Source: Paracoccaceae bacterium (lineage in GTDB: Bacteria; Pseudomonadota; Alphaproteobacteria; Rhodobacterales; Rhodobacteraceae). Taken from it: a stretch of DNA of 49,247 bases. The stretch lies in NCBI GenBank assembly GCA_020447005.1, contig JAGRDO010000081.1:1-49247 (forward strand). Reading direction: 5' to 3'. The position numbers and the translations under genes were made by a program. Numbering within the stretch: position 1 is the first letter of the stretch; each line of letters begins with the position of its first letter. The notes beneath the pieces are model-generated. The model did not search any database and was not told the DNA's origin. It saw only the letters and a list, made by a program, of their open reading frames with translations. Shown in pieces: positions 1 through 8,195 of this stretch.

Positions 1-552
1 CTCGATCACCACCTCGGCCCCGGCATCGCCGAATTCGCCGCCGAACATGTCGTCAAGTGCGGCCAGAGCCTCGGGCAGCGCCATCGCCACGATCACGCCC
101 TTGCCCGCGGCCAGACCGTCGGCCTTGATCACGATCGGCGCGCCCTTTTCGCGGACATGCGCCACCGCCGCATCCTTGTCGGTGAACCGGGCATAGCCCG
201 CGGTCGGCGCGCCGGCCGCGTCGCAGATTTCCTTGGTGAACCCCTTTGACGCCTCCAGCCGCGCGGCCGCCGCCGATGGCCCGAACGTGGGCACGCCCGC
301 CGCCCGCAGACTGTCGGCGACCCCCGCCGCCAGCGGCGCCTCGGGCCCGACGATCACGAAATCCACCGCGTTTTCCTCGGCAAAGCCGACCACGGCCGCC
401 CCGTCGAGAATGTCGAGATCGGCGCATTCGGCAAGCCGGGCGATCCCCGCATTGCCCGGCGCCACGATCAGCCGGTCGCATTTGGGGTTCTGCTTGACCG
501 CCCAGGCCAGGCTGTGCTCGCGCCCCCCGCTGCCCAGAATGAGAATATTCAT
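1..552 (-). CDS. purD: Phosphoribosylamine--glycine ligase (GAR synthetase), N-terminal part
   Basis: PurD joins 5-phosphoribosylamine and glycine with ATP to give glycinamide ribonucleotide, the second step of purine synthesis. The 184 visible codons begin MNILILGSGGREHSLAW, the typical PurD N-terminus with its glycine-rich loop. They continue through VIVGPEAPLAAGV and the start of the ATP-grasp region (GPSAAAARLEASKGFTKE, then IVIKADGLAAGKGVIV). The rest of the ATP-grasp and C-terminal domains lie outside the window. The gene is divergent from xseA, with 68 bases between start codons that must hold both promoters. Identity is firm; the only limitation is the window edge. Confidence 0.95.
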   Translation of the reverse strand, partial: MNILILGSGGREHSLAWAVKQNPKCDRLIVAPGNAGIARLAECADLDILDGAAVVGFAEENAVDFVIVGPEAPLAAGVADSLRAAGVPTFGPSAAAARLEASKGFTKEICDAAGAPTAGYARFTDKDAAVAHVREKGAPIVIKADGLAAGKGVIVAMALPEALAALDDMFGGEFGDAGAEVVIE

Positions 553-620
553 CGCTGCCCCCGCTTGGCCTTGCCTCCGCCGCGTTCTAAGGTCGGGGGC
601 GGAGGGATACAAGCGGACCC

Positions 621-2138
621 ATGGAACTCTTCGAAGACAGCGCGCCCGGCGGCAATGCCCATGAATTCACCGTCTCGGAAATCTCCGGGGCGGTCAAACG
701 CATGATCGAGGGCGAGTTTGGCCATGTCCGGGTCAGGGGCGAAATCGGCCGCGTCTCGCGCCCGGGCTCGGGGCATGTCTATTTCGATCTGAAGGATGAC
801 CGGTCGGTCATCGCGGCGGTGTCGTGGAAAGGGCAGGCGGCGCGGCTGTCGGTCCGCCCCGAGGAAGGCATGGAGGTGATCGCCACCGGGCGGCTCACCA
901 CCTTCCCGGGCCAGTCGAAATACCAGCTGATCGTCGAGGACATCGCCCCGGCCGGCATGGGCGCATTGATGATGATGCTGGAAAAGCGCAAGGCGGCGCT
1001 TGCCGCCGAGGGGCTGTTCGCGCCCGAACGCAAGAAGCCCTTGCCCTACCTGCCCGAGGTGATCGGCGTTGTCACCTCGCCCTCGGGTGCGGTGATCCGC
1101 GATATCCTCCACCGGCTCCGCGACCGTTTCCCGCGCCGGGTGCTGATCTGGCCGGTTGCCGTTCAGGGCGAGAAAAGCGCCCCCGAGGTCGCCGCCGCCA
1201 TCCGTGGCTTCAACGCGCTGACACCGGGGGGCGCCATCCCCCGCCCCGATCTGATCATCGTCGCGCGGGGCGGCGGATCGATCGAAGACCTTTGGGGGTT
1301 CAACGAAGAAATCGTTGTCCGCGCGGCGGCTGACAGCACGATCCCGCTGATTTCCGCCGTAGGGCATGAAACCGACACGACCCTGATCGATCATGCCGCC
1401 GATTACCGCGCGCCCACGCCGACGGCGGCCGCGGAAAAGGCGGTACCGGTTCGCGCGGATCTTCTGGCATGGACGGCGGAGCAGGGCGCGCGCCTGTCGC
1501 GTGCCGCCGCCCAGCGGCTGGACCAGCGCCGCCAGCGTCTTGGCGATCTTTCGCGCGCGCTTGGCCGCCCCGAGGCGCTTCTGGATCCCGCGCGCCAGAG
1601 CCTTGATCAATGGTCCGACCGGCTGGGCCCGGCGCTGCATGCCGCCGCCACACGCAAGCGGGCGGGGTTCAACAGCATCGCCGGACGGCTTCAGCCCTCG
1701 GCCCTGGCCGCGCTTATCAGCCGCGAGGCGCGCCACCTCATGACCTGGTCTGACCGGCTGGCGCCCGCGCTCGCACGGCTTGGCCGGGATGCCGGCCGCG
1801 AAAACGCGCGCCGCCGGACCGATCTTGCCGCATTGGGCGAACGCCTGAAGGCCGCCCCGGCGGGGCTTCTGGCGACATTGAGCGAAAGGCTGGCCGCGAC
1901 CGACCGGATCCGCCAGACGCTTGGATATACCGAAACCCTCCGGCGCGGCTATGCCGTCATCCGGGACGATCAGGGCGTGGTCACAGCACATGACCGCGCC
2001 GCCCAGGCCCGCGCGCTTGAAATCGAATTCAGCGATGGCCGGCTTGCCGTCACCCCGGCCGCTCCGGCGGCCCGGTCAAAACCGCCCACCCCCGGGACCG
2101 CGCCGAAAACGCCGCCCGATCAGGGCAGCCTTTTCTGA
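621..2138 (+). CDS. xseA: Exodeoxyribonuclease VII large subunit
   Basis: XseA with XseB forms exonuclease VII, which degrades single-stranded DNA in both directions into oligonucleotides. The 505-residue product has the N-terminal OB-fold region (about residues 12-110, with HVYFDLKDD) and the catalytic core. Core motifs are GVVTSPSGAVIRDIL near residue 149, RGGGSIEDLWGFNEE near 216 and SAVGHETDTTLIDHAADYRA near 246. A long Arg/Leu/Ala-rich helical stretch (about 280-440) fits the coiled-coil arm that binds XseB. The C-terminus carries the conserved TLRRGYAVI segment followed by a Pro/Ala-rich tail. GGAGGG lies upstream of the ATG. xseB is not in the window. Confidence 0.96.
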   Translation: MELFEDSAPGGNAHEFTVSEISGAVKRMIEGEFGHVRVRGEIGRVSRPGSGHVYFDLKDDRSVIAAVSWKGQAARLSVRPEEGMEVIATGRLTTFPGQSKYQLIVEDIAPAGMGALMMMLEKRKAALAAEGLFAPERKKPLPYLPEVIGVVTSPSGAVIRDILHRLRDRFPRRVLIWPVAVQGEKSAPEVAAAIRGFNALTPGGAIPRPDLIIVARGGGSIEDLWGFNEEIVVRAAADSTIPLISAVGHETDTTLIDHAADYRAPTPTAAAEKAVPVRADLLAWTAEQGARLSRAAAQRLDQRRQRLGDLSRALGRPEALLDPARQSLDQWSDRLGPALHAAATRKRAGFNSIAGRLQPSALAALISREARHLMTWSDRLAPALARLGRDAGRENARRRTDLAALGERLKAAPAGLLATLSERLAATDRIRQTLGYTETLRRGYAVIRDDQGVVTAHDRAAQARALEIEFSDGRLAVTPAAPAARSKPPTPGTAPKTPPDQGSLF

Positions 2139-2184
2139 TCCTGTCACCTTCCGGGCCAAATGGCTTTCCGGGATCCGGGGCTGG

Positions 2185-2207
2185 CCCCCCCCCCGCTGGC
2201 CCCCCCC
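2185..2207. repeat. Two cytosine homopolymer runs in the xseA 3' intergenic region
   Basis: A run of ten C (2185-2194) and a run of eight C (2200-2207) are separated by GCTGG. Each is preceded by CTGG, so they form an imperfect direct repeat. They lie in the 107-base gap between the converging xseA and the 134-residue secreted protein gene. No promoter or coding signal is seen here. Confidence 0.6.
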
Positions 2208-2245
2208 TGTCGGCCCGATCATCGGAGCGATCCGAAATCCGGCGC

Positions 2246-2650
2246 CTAGACGCCGACATCGGGTCCCGGGCAGGCGAGCGGTGACGCGCTCTGTTCGACC
2301 GAGATCAGCGGCGTGCCTTCCAAATCGCCGCGAAACCGCGCGATCAGTCCGCGCTCGGTCTTCCAGAAGGCCCAGCATTGCGGATCGTTGTTGTCCTCAT
2401 AGACAAAACAGATATCGCCTGCCTCTTCGTACCAGGCGCCGCGCCGGCACTCTTCGCCAAGAAAGGCCCAGACGACCTTGCGCCCGGGCAGATACTGTTC
2501 CGTACCGTAGGGCTCGCCGTGGGACTGATAAAGCAGGGTGGCGCCCGTTGTCAGCGCCTCGAACGCCGCCCCGTCAAGCCGTTCGCCGGGCTCGGCGGCA
2601 AATCCGGCCAAAGGCACGACCAGCCCCATGATCGCCAGATATCCGCGCAT
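2246..2650 (-). CDS. Small secreted protein of unknown function
   Basis: A 134-residue protein with an apparent signal peptide (MRGYLAIMGLVVPLAGFAAE, cleavage probably after Ala19). The mature part has four cysteines (in EECRRG, GDICFVYED, DPQCWAFWK and LACPG), suggesting periplasmic disulfides, and aromatic-rich segments such as GEPYGTEQYLPGRKVVWAF. I do not recognise a named family with certainty; the pattern resembles conserved alphaproteobacterial secreted proteins that respond to a bound ligand or metal, but that is only an impression. It starts 30 bases after the AlkB-type hydroxylase gene on the same strand, so the two are probably co-transcribed. Confidence 0.75.
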   Translation of the reverse strand: MRGYLAIMGLVVPLAGFAAEPGERLDGAAFEALTTGATLLYQSHGEPYGTEQYLPGRKVVWAFLGEECRRGAWYEEAGDICFVYEDNNDPQCWAFWKTERGLIARFRGDLEGTPLISVEQSASPLACPGPDVGV

Positions 2651-2680
2651 CCCGGCCCCGCAGTTTTCTTTCCGGTCCCA

Positions 2681-4231
2681 TTATGCCTGCACGCGCCGCA
2701 CAAGGCCAGTACCGCCGTCGCCGCCCCGGGCCAGGCCATCGGTCGCCTTGCGCAATGCCGCGAGGCGCGGGTTCATCACCCTAAACCAGAGGGGCGGGAT
2801 CAGGGCGATGGTCGCCATCACCGGCAGCGAATAGGGCAGGCGCGGGCTTCGCGCTTCGGGCGCAAGCCTGAGATCCTTGTAACGGCGTGACGGATGGGCG
2901 TGGTGGTCAGAATGGCGCGGCGCATTCAGCATCATCAACCCGGAAACCGGGTGAGGTGCGTCCCAGCTGTGCCCGAACCCCGCCGGCTCCAGATTTCCCG
3001 ACGGCAGCACCCGCCGCAACAGCCCGTAATGCTGGACGTAATCGGACAGCAGAAGTTGCGTCTGAACATGCGCGCACAGCAGAAGATAGGCCAGAAGCCC
3101 GTCGAAGCCAAAGACCGTCAGCATGACCGCAACCACGGCAAGCGCCCCGGCGATATAGAGCGAATAGGGATTGAGGCCCTTCAATCCGCCCGCTTCCCGC
3201 CCTTCGCGCAGATGCTCTTCCATCTCGTGACCCGCGGTGAAGGCACCCGTCCAGGCGCGCAGCGCAAAGCCGTAGAAACCTTCGCCCTCGGCGGCGGTGT
3301 TGGGATCGTCCGGCGTGGCCACGAAGCGGTGATGCACCAGCCGGTGGGCCGAACAATGATGGCCGAACAACACCGAGATATAGACCCACATCCCCAGCGC
3401 ATAAAGCCCGCGTTCGGACCGGTGGATCAACTCATGCGCATTGGAGTTCGACACCTGTCCGAACCAGAGACCGAAGGCAAGGAACGTGGCGATCCAGGAA
3501 AGAAACCCGGCCCCCGACAGGTTCGACAGGCTGTATACCGCGACGAAGAGAAGGCCGAAATGCACCACGGCGAGAAGGATGGGCAGCCCGTCGGTGGCCA
3601 CATCGGCGCCGGCGCCCGGCGCGGTCTTGCCCCGCCGCAGCGCGATTTCATCGGCGACATGCAGGAAGACCGTCATCCACATGAGCGCCGCGAGCGACCA
3701 GTAGCCCCCGAGAAACGCCGCAAGAAGAAGCAGGGGAACCGGTCCCAGCGTCGCCAGAAGATAGGGCGTGAGCGGGCGCCACCTTTGCCAGATGGCGCGA
3801 AGCGCGGGACCGAGGCGCGGCTGGCGGGGCGCGGCGCCCTTGCCCTCTTCGGTCCCGGCGGCGGTGACGGTCGCGGCGACCGAAGCCGCCACGGAAGCCT
3901 CAACCGTGGTTTCGACCGGGGCATCAGCCGTGGCGGCAGGCGCCGCGTCCGGTTCCGGTGCCGCCGGATCGCCCGGGGCGCGTCGCCGTGCCTCCCGGTC
4001 TTCGCCGCCGGCCCCTGCGGGGGCCTCTTCCTGCCGCTTGCCGGCCTCGTCGCCCGGCGCGCCCGGCCCGGTATCCGGCCCGCCTGCCGCGGGATTGGCG
4101 ACAACGCGCAATTGCGGTTTCGCCCGGCCGGCCGCGCCGGCCTTGGCCTGCGCGCTCTCCTCATCCGGGTTGCCAGAGCCGAGCGCTGAAATCACGGCAC
4201 GGAGCGTCTGTTCGTCTGAGGGTTCGGTCAC
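2681..4231 (-). CDS. AlkB-type membrane di-iron hydroxylase (alkane 1-monooxygenase family) with long low-complexity N-terminus
   Basis: Members of this integral-membrane di-iron family hydroxylate alkanes, fatty acyl chains or related hydrocarbons. The three histidine clusters are visible: HELIHR (from His266), HHCSAHRLVHHRFVATPDDP (from His291) and NAPRHSDHHAHPSRRYKDLR (His440 region). Several hydrophobic segments lie from about residue 172 onward. The start chosen is a GTG at 4231, because GGGAG lies 9 bases upstream; a TTG at 4297 would add 22 residues. The first ~160 residues are Ala/Glu/Pro/Gly-rich and unlike the family, for example repeated VEASVAASVAATV. Substrate is unknown: no rubredoxin or alkane regulator gene is nearby. 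The 134-residue secreted protein follows 30 bases downstream. Confidence 0.85.
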   Translation of the reverse strand: MTEPSDEQTLRAVISALGSGNPDEESAQAKAGAAGRAKPQLRVVANPAAGGPDTGPGAPGDEAGKRQEEAPAGAGGEDREARRRAPGDPAAPEPDAAPAATADAPVETTVEASVAASVAATVTAAGTEEGKGAAPRQPRLGPALRAIWQRWRPLTPYLLATLGPVPLLLLAAFLGGYWSLAALMWMTVFLHVADEIALRRGKTAPGAGADVATDGLPILLAVVHFGLLFVAVYSLSNLSGAGFLSWIATFLAFGLWFGQVSNSNAHELIHRSERGLYALGMWVYISVLFGHHCSAHRLVHHRFVATPDDPNTAAEGEGFYGFALRAWTGAFTAGHEMEEHLREGREAGGLKGLNPYSLYIAGALAVVAVMLTVFGFDGLLAYLLLCAHVQTQLLLSDYVQHYGLLRRVLPSGNLEPAGFGHSWDAPHPVSGLMMLNAPRHSDHHAHPSRRYKDLRLAPEARSPRLPYSLPVMATIALIPPLWFRVMNPRLAALRKATDGLARGGDGGTGLVRRVQA

Positions 4232-4439
4232 GATATCGGTCTCCCGCAATGGTACTGACGACGGGGCATTCGCGCGCATGCCCCGGCGATCGGGCAAAGA
4301 TTAGGGGGAATTCTGGGCAAAATCTTGGCAAACCCGGGCGAGTGTTCCCGGAAACCGAAAAATCTTGCCATCCGATGCGCCGATGCGGCACTAGACCGGT
4401 GTGGCTGTTGCGATCATGAGCGCCACGAAGGAGAGAGCC

Positions 4440-5069
4440 ATGGCCACACTATTCTCGGCAATCGCCGCCATCCTGTCCGCGATCTATGCCACGCTGTTCA
4501 CCAATGCCGCTGCAAGCTGGCCGAAATCGGCGATAAAGACCGGGTCCGTTGCCGCGCTTGCCCTTGCCGGGGCCAGTCTGGCCGCGCCGCCGCTGATCAT
4601 CCTCGGGCTTGCCTGTGGCGCGGTCGGGGATTTCTGCCTGTCACGGGACGGCAGGCGCGCGTTCCTGGCCGGGATGGCCGCCTTCGCGCTCGGGCATCTG
4701 GCCTATGCGGCCGCATTCGCGCAGTCGGCCACGGGCGTTCCGATCATCGCCCCCATCGTCATCGGGCTTCTCGTTCTGTCCACCGAATTCTGGCTGGCCC
4801 CGCATACCGGCGTGCTGCGCTGGCCGGTCCGCCTTTACGGGGCCGTGATCGGCGCGATGGGGGTGGCGGCCGCGGCGCTGCCGTCCGGACTGCACTGGAT
4901 CACGGCGGGGGCCGGGCTTTTCATCCTGTCGGACATCCTCTTGTCGCTTCAGCTTTTTGTCGTGCGAAACGACAGCGCGCGGCTCTGGCTCGGGCGCAGT
5001 CTCTGGCCCGCCTACTGGGCGGGTCAGGCCCTCATCCTTTTCGGCAGCCTGGCCTCCGGGCCGGCGTGA
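4440..5069 (+). CDS. YhhN/TMEM86 family membrane protein (lysoplasmalogenase-like)
   Basis: A 209-residue polytopic membrane protein with about seven to eight hydrophobic helices. Family signatures are visible: LGLACGAVGDFCLS near residue 56, AFALGHLAYAAAF near 81 and GAGLFILSDILLSLQLF near 157, with acidic residues inside the membrane helices. Eukaryotic relatives (TMEM86B) hydrolyse lysoplasmalogen; the bacterial role is not settled. AAGGAG sits 6 bases upstream of the ATG at 4440, which decides the start over upstream in-frame candidates. It is divergent from the AlkB-type gene and 72 bases upstream of ftsY. Confidence 0.85.
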   Translation: MATLFSAIAAILSAIYATLFTNAAASWPKSAIKTGSVAALALAGASLAAPPLIILGLACGAVGDFCLSRDGRRAFLAGMAAFALGHLAYAAAFAQSATGVPIIAPIVIGLLVLSTEFWLAPHTGVLRWPVRLYGAVIGAMGVAAAALPSGLHWITAGAGLFILSDILLSLQLFVVRNDSARLWLGRSLWPAYWAGQALILFGSLASGPA

Positions 5070-5141
5070 CGCCCCCGGGGCCTTTCATCATTCGCGCAAA
5101 ACGACTAGGTGGACATCAGCAAGGGGCAGCCGGACCGGACC

Positions 5142-6464
5142 ATGTCGTTTTTCAAGAAACTCAAGAACAAGCTTTTCAAATCCTCCGAAAAGATCGACGA
5201 GGGGCTTGAAGCCATCATTGCCGAAGCCCCGGCCCCTGACGATGCCCCCGCGCAGGCGCTTCAGGACCCCCGCGACAATGCCGCCGATCGGGCAGAGGCG
5301 GCCGGGCCCGACGGCGCGCCCGAAATGCACACCAGCACGGCTGACGAAGAAGCCCCCCCGGATGCGGTACCCGCCGCGCCGGTTCCGGCCGAGGCTGTCC
5401 CGGCAAGCGCGCCGTCACCGGCAAAAGGCGGGATGGCGCCGCGCAATGCCGCGCCGTCGCGGGATAACGCGCCTGCCGGGGATGCAGACCGCATATCCGC
5501 CGCGACCGCGCCTTCAGCGGCGCAAACCCCGCCCCCGCCACCGTCGCCACCCGCAGCCCCCCCGCAAACATCGCGCCCCGGCCTTCTCGGCCGGGTCTTC
5601 GGGCGCAAGGGGGCAGAGACCGCCGAACCCCGGCGCATCCTCGACGATGCGATGCTCGAAAGCCTCGAAGAGCTTCTGATCCAGTCCGACATGGGCGTGG
5701 AAACCGCCCTGCGCGTGGCGGCCAACCTTGCCGAAGGGCGGATGGGCCGCAAACTCTCGGTCAGAGAGATAAAGGCGCTCCTCGCCGATGAGGTCGCCCG
5801 TATCCTCGAACCGGTTGCCAGGCCGATGCCGCTCTTTCCCACGAAACCGCAGGTCGTTCTGGTCGTCGGCGTGAACGGATCGGGCAAGACGACGACGATC
5901 GGCAAGCTCGCCAGCCAGTTCCGGGCGGCGGGCAAGCAGGTGGTGATCGCCGCCGGCGACACCTTCCGCGCCGCGGCCGTCGAACAGCTTCAGGTCTGGG
6001 GCGACCGCGCCGGGGTGCCGGTGATGACCGCGCCCGAAGGCTCCGATCCCGCAAGCCTCGCCTTCGACGCCATGACCCGCGCCCAGGCCGATGGTGCGGA
6101 TCTTCTGATGATCGACACCGCCGGACGGCTCCAGAACCGCCAGGACCTGATGGAAGAACTGGCCAAGATCGTCCGCGTGATCCGCAAGAAGGACCCCTCC
6201 GCCCCGCACAACACCCTGTTGGTCCTCGACGCGACAACCGGCCAGAACGCGCTCAATCAGGTCGATGTCTTCCGCCAGATCGCCGATGTCTCGGGCCTCG
6301 TCATGACCAAGCTCGACGGCACCGCCAAGGGGGGCGTCCTCGTGGCGCTGGCCGACCGTTTCGGCCTGCCGATCCACGCCATCGGCGTCGGCGAACAGAT
6401 CGACGATCTCGATGCCTTCGACCCGCAGGAATTCGCCCGCGCACTGGTTGGCGCGTCGGACTAG
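5142..6464 (+). CDS. ftsY: Signal recognition particle receptor FtsY
   Basis: FtsY is the membrane-associated GTPase that receives SRP-ribosome complexes for co-translational insertion of membrane proteins. The 440-residue protein starts MSFFKKLKNKLFKSSEKI, an amphipathic basic helix typical of the membrane-targeting N-terminus. An Ala/Pro/acidic A domain (about 30-160) follows, then the N domain (DDAMLESLEELLIQSDMG) and the G domain. GTPase motifs are GVNGSGKTTTIGKL (from residue 243), DTFRAAAVEQL, DTAGRLQNR (from 325) and TKLDGTAKGG (from 388). An in-frame ATG is not available further upstream with a better ribosome site; a GTG at 5109 is possible but would precede the usual N-terminal helix. 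The EamA and YciB genes follow on the same strand. Confidence 0.96.
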   Translation: MSFFKKLKNKLFKSSEKIDEGLEAIIAEAPAPDDAPAQALQDPRDNAADRAEAAGPDGAPEMHTSTADEEAPPDAVPAAPVPAEAVPASAPSPAKGGMAPRNAAPSRDNAPAGDADRISAATAPSAAQTPPPPPSPPAAPPQTSRPGLLGRVFGRKGAETAEPRRILDDAMLESLEELLIQSDMGVETALRVAANLAEGRMGRKLSVREIKALLADEVARILEPVARPMPLFPTKPQVVLVVGVNGSGKTTTIGKLASQFRAAGKQVVIAAGDTFRAAAVEQLQVWGDRAGVPVMTAPEGSDPASLAFDAMTRAQADGADLLMIDTAGRLQNRQDLMEELAKIVRVIRKKDPSAPHNTLLVLDATTGQNALNQVDVFRQIADVSGLVMTKLDGTAKGGVLVALADRFGLPIHAIGVGEQIDDLDAFDPQEFARALVGASD

Positions 6465-6486
6465 CCCCTTGCCATGACCGACCGCC

Positions 6487-6535
6487 TTTCATCGTGGCCG
6501 AAATACCTCGGGGGTCCGGGGGTGGAACCCCCGGC
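6487..6535 (+). repeat. Interspersed AAATACC-type repeat, copy 1
   Basis: Between ftsY and the EamA gene. The core TTCATCGTGGCCGAAATACC is followed by a G-rich stretch and a hairpin with an 8-bp stem (6516-6534, CCGGGGGT/ACCCCCGG, loop GGA). Related copies lie at 10931-10995, 33634-33690, 35972-36024 and 43653-43699, always at gene borders. If the EamA start were taken further upstream, the repeat would be wrongly translated, so the ATG at 6548 is preferred. Confidence 0.7.
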
Positions 6536-6547
6536 CTTGCCCCGGGG

Positions 6548-7450
6548 ATGAGCGCCTGGCTCGTTTCGCTGGAGGGGACGCCCGACGGTGCGCGGCTGGC
6601 GCTTGCGCTGGCCCTCCTGGCCGCTTTCCTGCATGCGCTCTTCGGGGCCCTGCAAAAGGGGCGCCATGATCCCTGGATGGCCCGCGCCGCGATCGATCTC
6701 GGCTACAGCCTCATCGCAGCGCCTCTGGCCCTCTTCCTCGTGCCCTGGCCCGAACCCCATATGTGGCCGATCTTCGCGGTCGCGGTCACCATCCACACCG
6801 GCTACAAGATCGCGCAGGCGATGACCTATTCGCGCGGGGCCTATACCGTCGTCTACCCCGTGGTGCGCGGCACCGGCCCCCTGTTCACGGTCATCGGCGC
6901 GGGCCTTGTCTTCGGCGAACATTTCACCTTCGGGCAATGGTGCGGTGTCGCGACGCTTCTGGCGGGGATTTTCGGACTTGCGGCTTACAATCTGCGGACG
7001 GTCACGCTCGACCGCGACCGGATGGTCCCCGCGCTGATGCTCGCCGTCCTGACCGGCGGCTTTGTCGCGGCCTATACCACCTATGACGCCTATGGAATCC
7101 GCGCCACCGCCGATCCCTTCACCTTTCTGGCATGGTTCTTCATGCTGGACGGCATCCTTCTGCCGATCGCCGTCTTCACCCGCCGGGGCGCGGAACTGTC
7201 GCGCGCCGAACTTCCGGCACTCGCCTGGCGGGGTGTGATCGGGGCTGTCACCGCCTATTTCAGCTTTGGCTCGATCCTTCTGGCCACAAGGCTCGACAAG
7301 GTGGGCGAAGCCGCCGTATTACGGGAAACCTCGACCGTCTTCGCCGCGCTGATCGGCTGGCTGGTGCTGGGCGAAAGGGTCGGGCCAAGGCGGCTTGCCC
7401 TGATGGCGCTGATCGCGGCGGGCGCGGTCATCGTGGAATGGGCAGGATAG
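6548..7450 (+). CDS. EamA/DMT family transporter
   Basis: A 300-residue membrane protein with about ten hydrophobic helices in two five-helix halves, as in drug/metabolite transporters. Recognisable parts are YTVVYPVVRGTGPLFTVIGA with FGEHFT in the first half, and LRETSTVFAALIGWLVLGER in the second half, the usual EamA signature with a Gly-Glu-Arg before the last helix. Substrate cannot be told from sequence. The ATG at 6548 was chosen because the in-frame sequence before it is an interspersed repeat. The gene lies 83 bases after ftsY and 16 bases before the YciB gene, so co-transcription with both is likely. Confidence 0.9.
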   Translation: MSAWLVSLEGTPDGARLALALALLAAFLHALFGALQKGRHDPWMARAAIDLGYSLIAAPLALFLVPWPEPHMWPIFAVAVTIHTGYKIAQAMTYSRGAYTVVYPVVRGTGPLFTVIGAGLVFGEHFTFGQWCGVATLLAGIFGLAAYNLRTVTLDRDRMVPALMLAVLTGGFVAAYTTYDAYGIRATADPFTFLAWFFMLDGILLPIAVFTRRGAELSRAELPALAWRGVIGAVTAYFSFGSILLATRLDKVGEAAVLRETSTVFAALIGWLVLGERVGPRRLALMALIAAGAVIVEWAG

Positions 7451-7466
7451 GCAAGGGGCGCGCAGG

Positions 7467-8069
7467 ATGGCGGCAAGAAAGATCAATCCCTGGCTCAAGG
7501 TCGCGCTGGAACTCGGCCCGATCCTCATCTTCTTCGCGACGTTTTCACGGCTGAAGGATCAGACGGTGATGCTGGGCGGCACCGCTTATAGCGGTCTTGT
7601 CGTCGCCACGGCCGGGCTGGTTCTTCTGATCTCGCTTTCTTCCTTCCTGCTCTGGCGGATGACGGGCCGGCTGTCGCCGATGCAGCTGGTGACGCTGGTG
7701 CTGGTGATCGTCTTCGGCGGCCTTTCGGTCTGGCTCAACGATGCGCGTTTCATCAAGATGAAGCCCACGATCCTTTATGTGCTTTTCGCCGCGATCCTCG
7801 GTTTCGGCCTGATGCGCGGGCGATCATACCTTGCGCTGGTCATGGAAGAGGCCGTGCCCTTGCAAGAGCAAGGCTGGATGATCCTCACCCGGCGTCTGAC
7901 AGTTTTCTTCGCAGTCCTCGCCATCGCCAATGAGGTGATCTGGCGGACGATGTCCGATCAGGCCTGGGTCAACTTCAAGACCTTCGGGCTGACGGCGGCG
8001 ATCTTTGTCTTCTTCATGGCGCAGGGCAGCCTTTTCAAGCGCTACGAGATCGCGTCCAAGGATCAATAG
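7467..8069 (+). CDS. yciB: Septation protein A / inner membrane protein YciB family
   Basis: A 200-residue protein with about five or six membrane helices and the family hallmarks: WLKVALELGPILIFF at the N-terminus, GGLSVWLNDARFIKMKPTI in the middle (residues about 84-102), YVLFAAILGFG, and the C-terminal ANEVIWRTMSDQAWVNFK followed by a final helix. YciB (IspZ in Shigella) affects septation and envelope integrity in enterobacteria. A GCAGG ribosome site precedes the ATG. It follows the EamA gene by 16 bases and is probably in the same operon as ftsY. The C-rich/G-rich stretch after the stop (8071-8084) could form a weak hairpin. Confidence 0.93.
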   Translation: MAARKINPWLKVALELGPILIFFATFSRLKDQTVMLGGTAYSGLVVATAGLVLLISLSSFLLWRMTGRLSPMQLVTLVLVIVFGGLSVWLNDARFIKMKPTILYVLFAAILGFGLMRGRSYLALVMEEAVPLQEQGWMILTRRLTVFFAVLAIANEVIWRTMSDQAWVNFKTFGLTAAIFVFFMAQGSLFKRYEIASKDQ

Positions 8070-8195
8070 CCTCCCCCCGGGGGCGTTGCAAAAAAACAAG
8101 TATACCCTCGTGTGCACAGTGTTTTTTCGTCGCGGCGTGAGTTTTGTGCGATCTTGAATAATGTTGCACCGACGCATTTGGACGGCCCCGGACCC

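Noticed and set aside
8080-8180. Promoter upstream of the DUF3422 gene (A-rich run and TATACC near 8100)
   Set aside because: The candidate hexamers do not have acceptable spacing; no confident promoter could be assigned.
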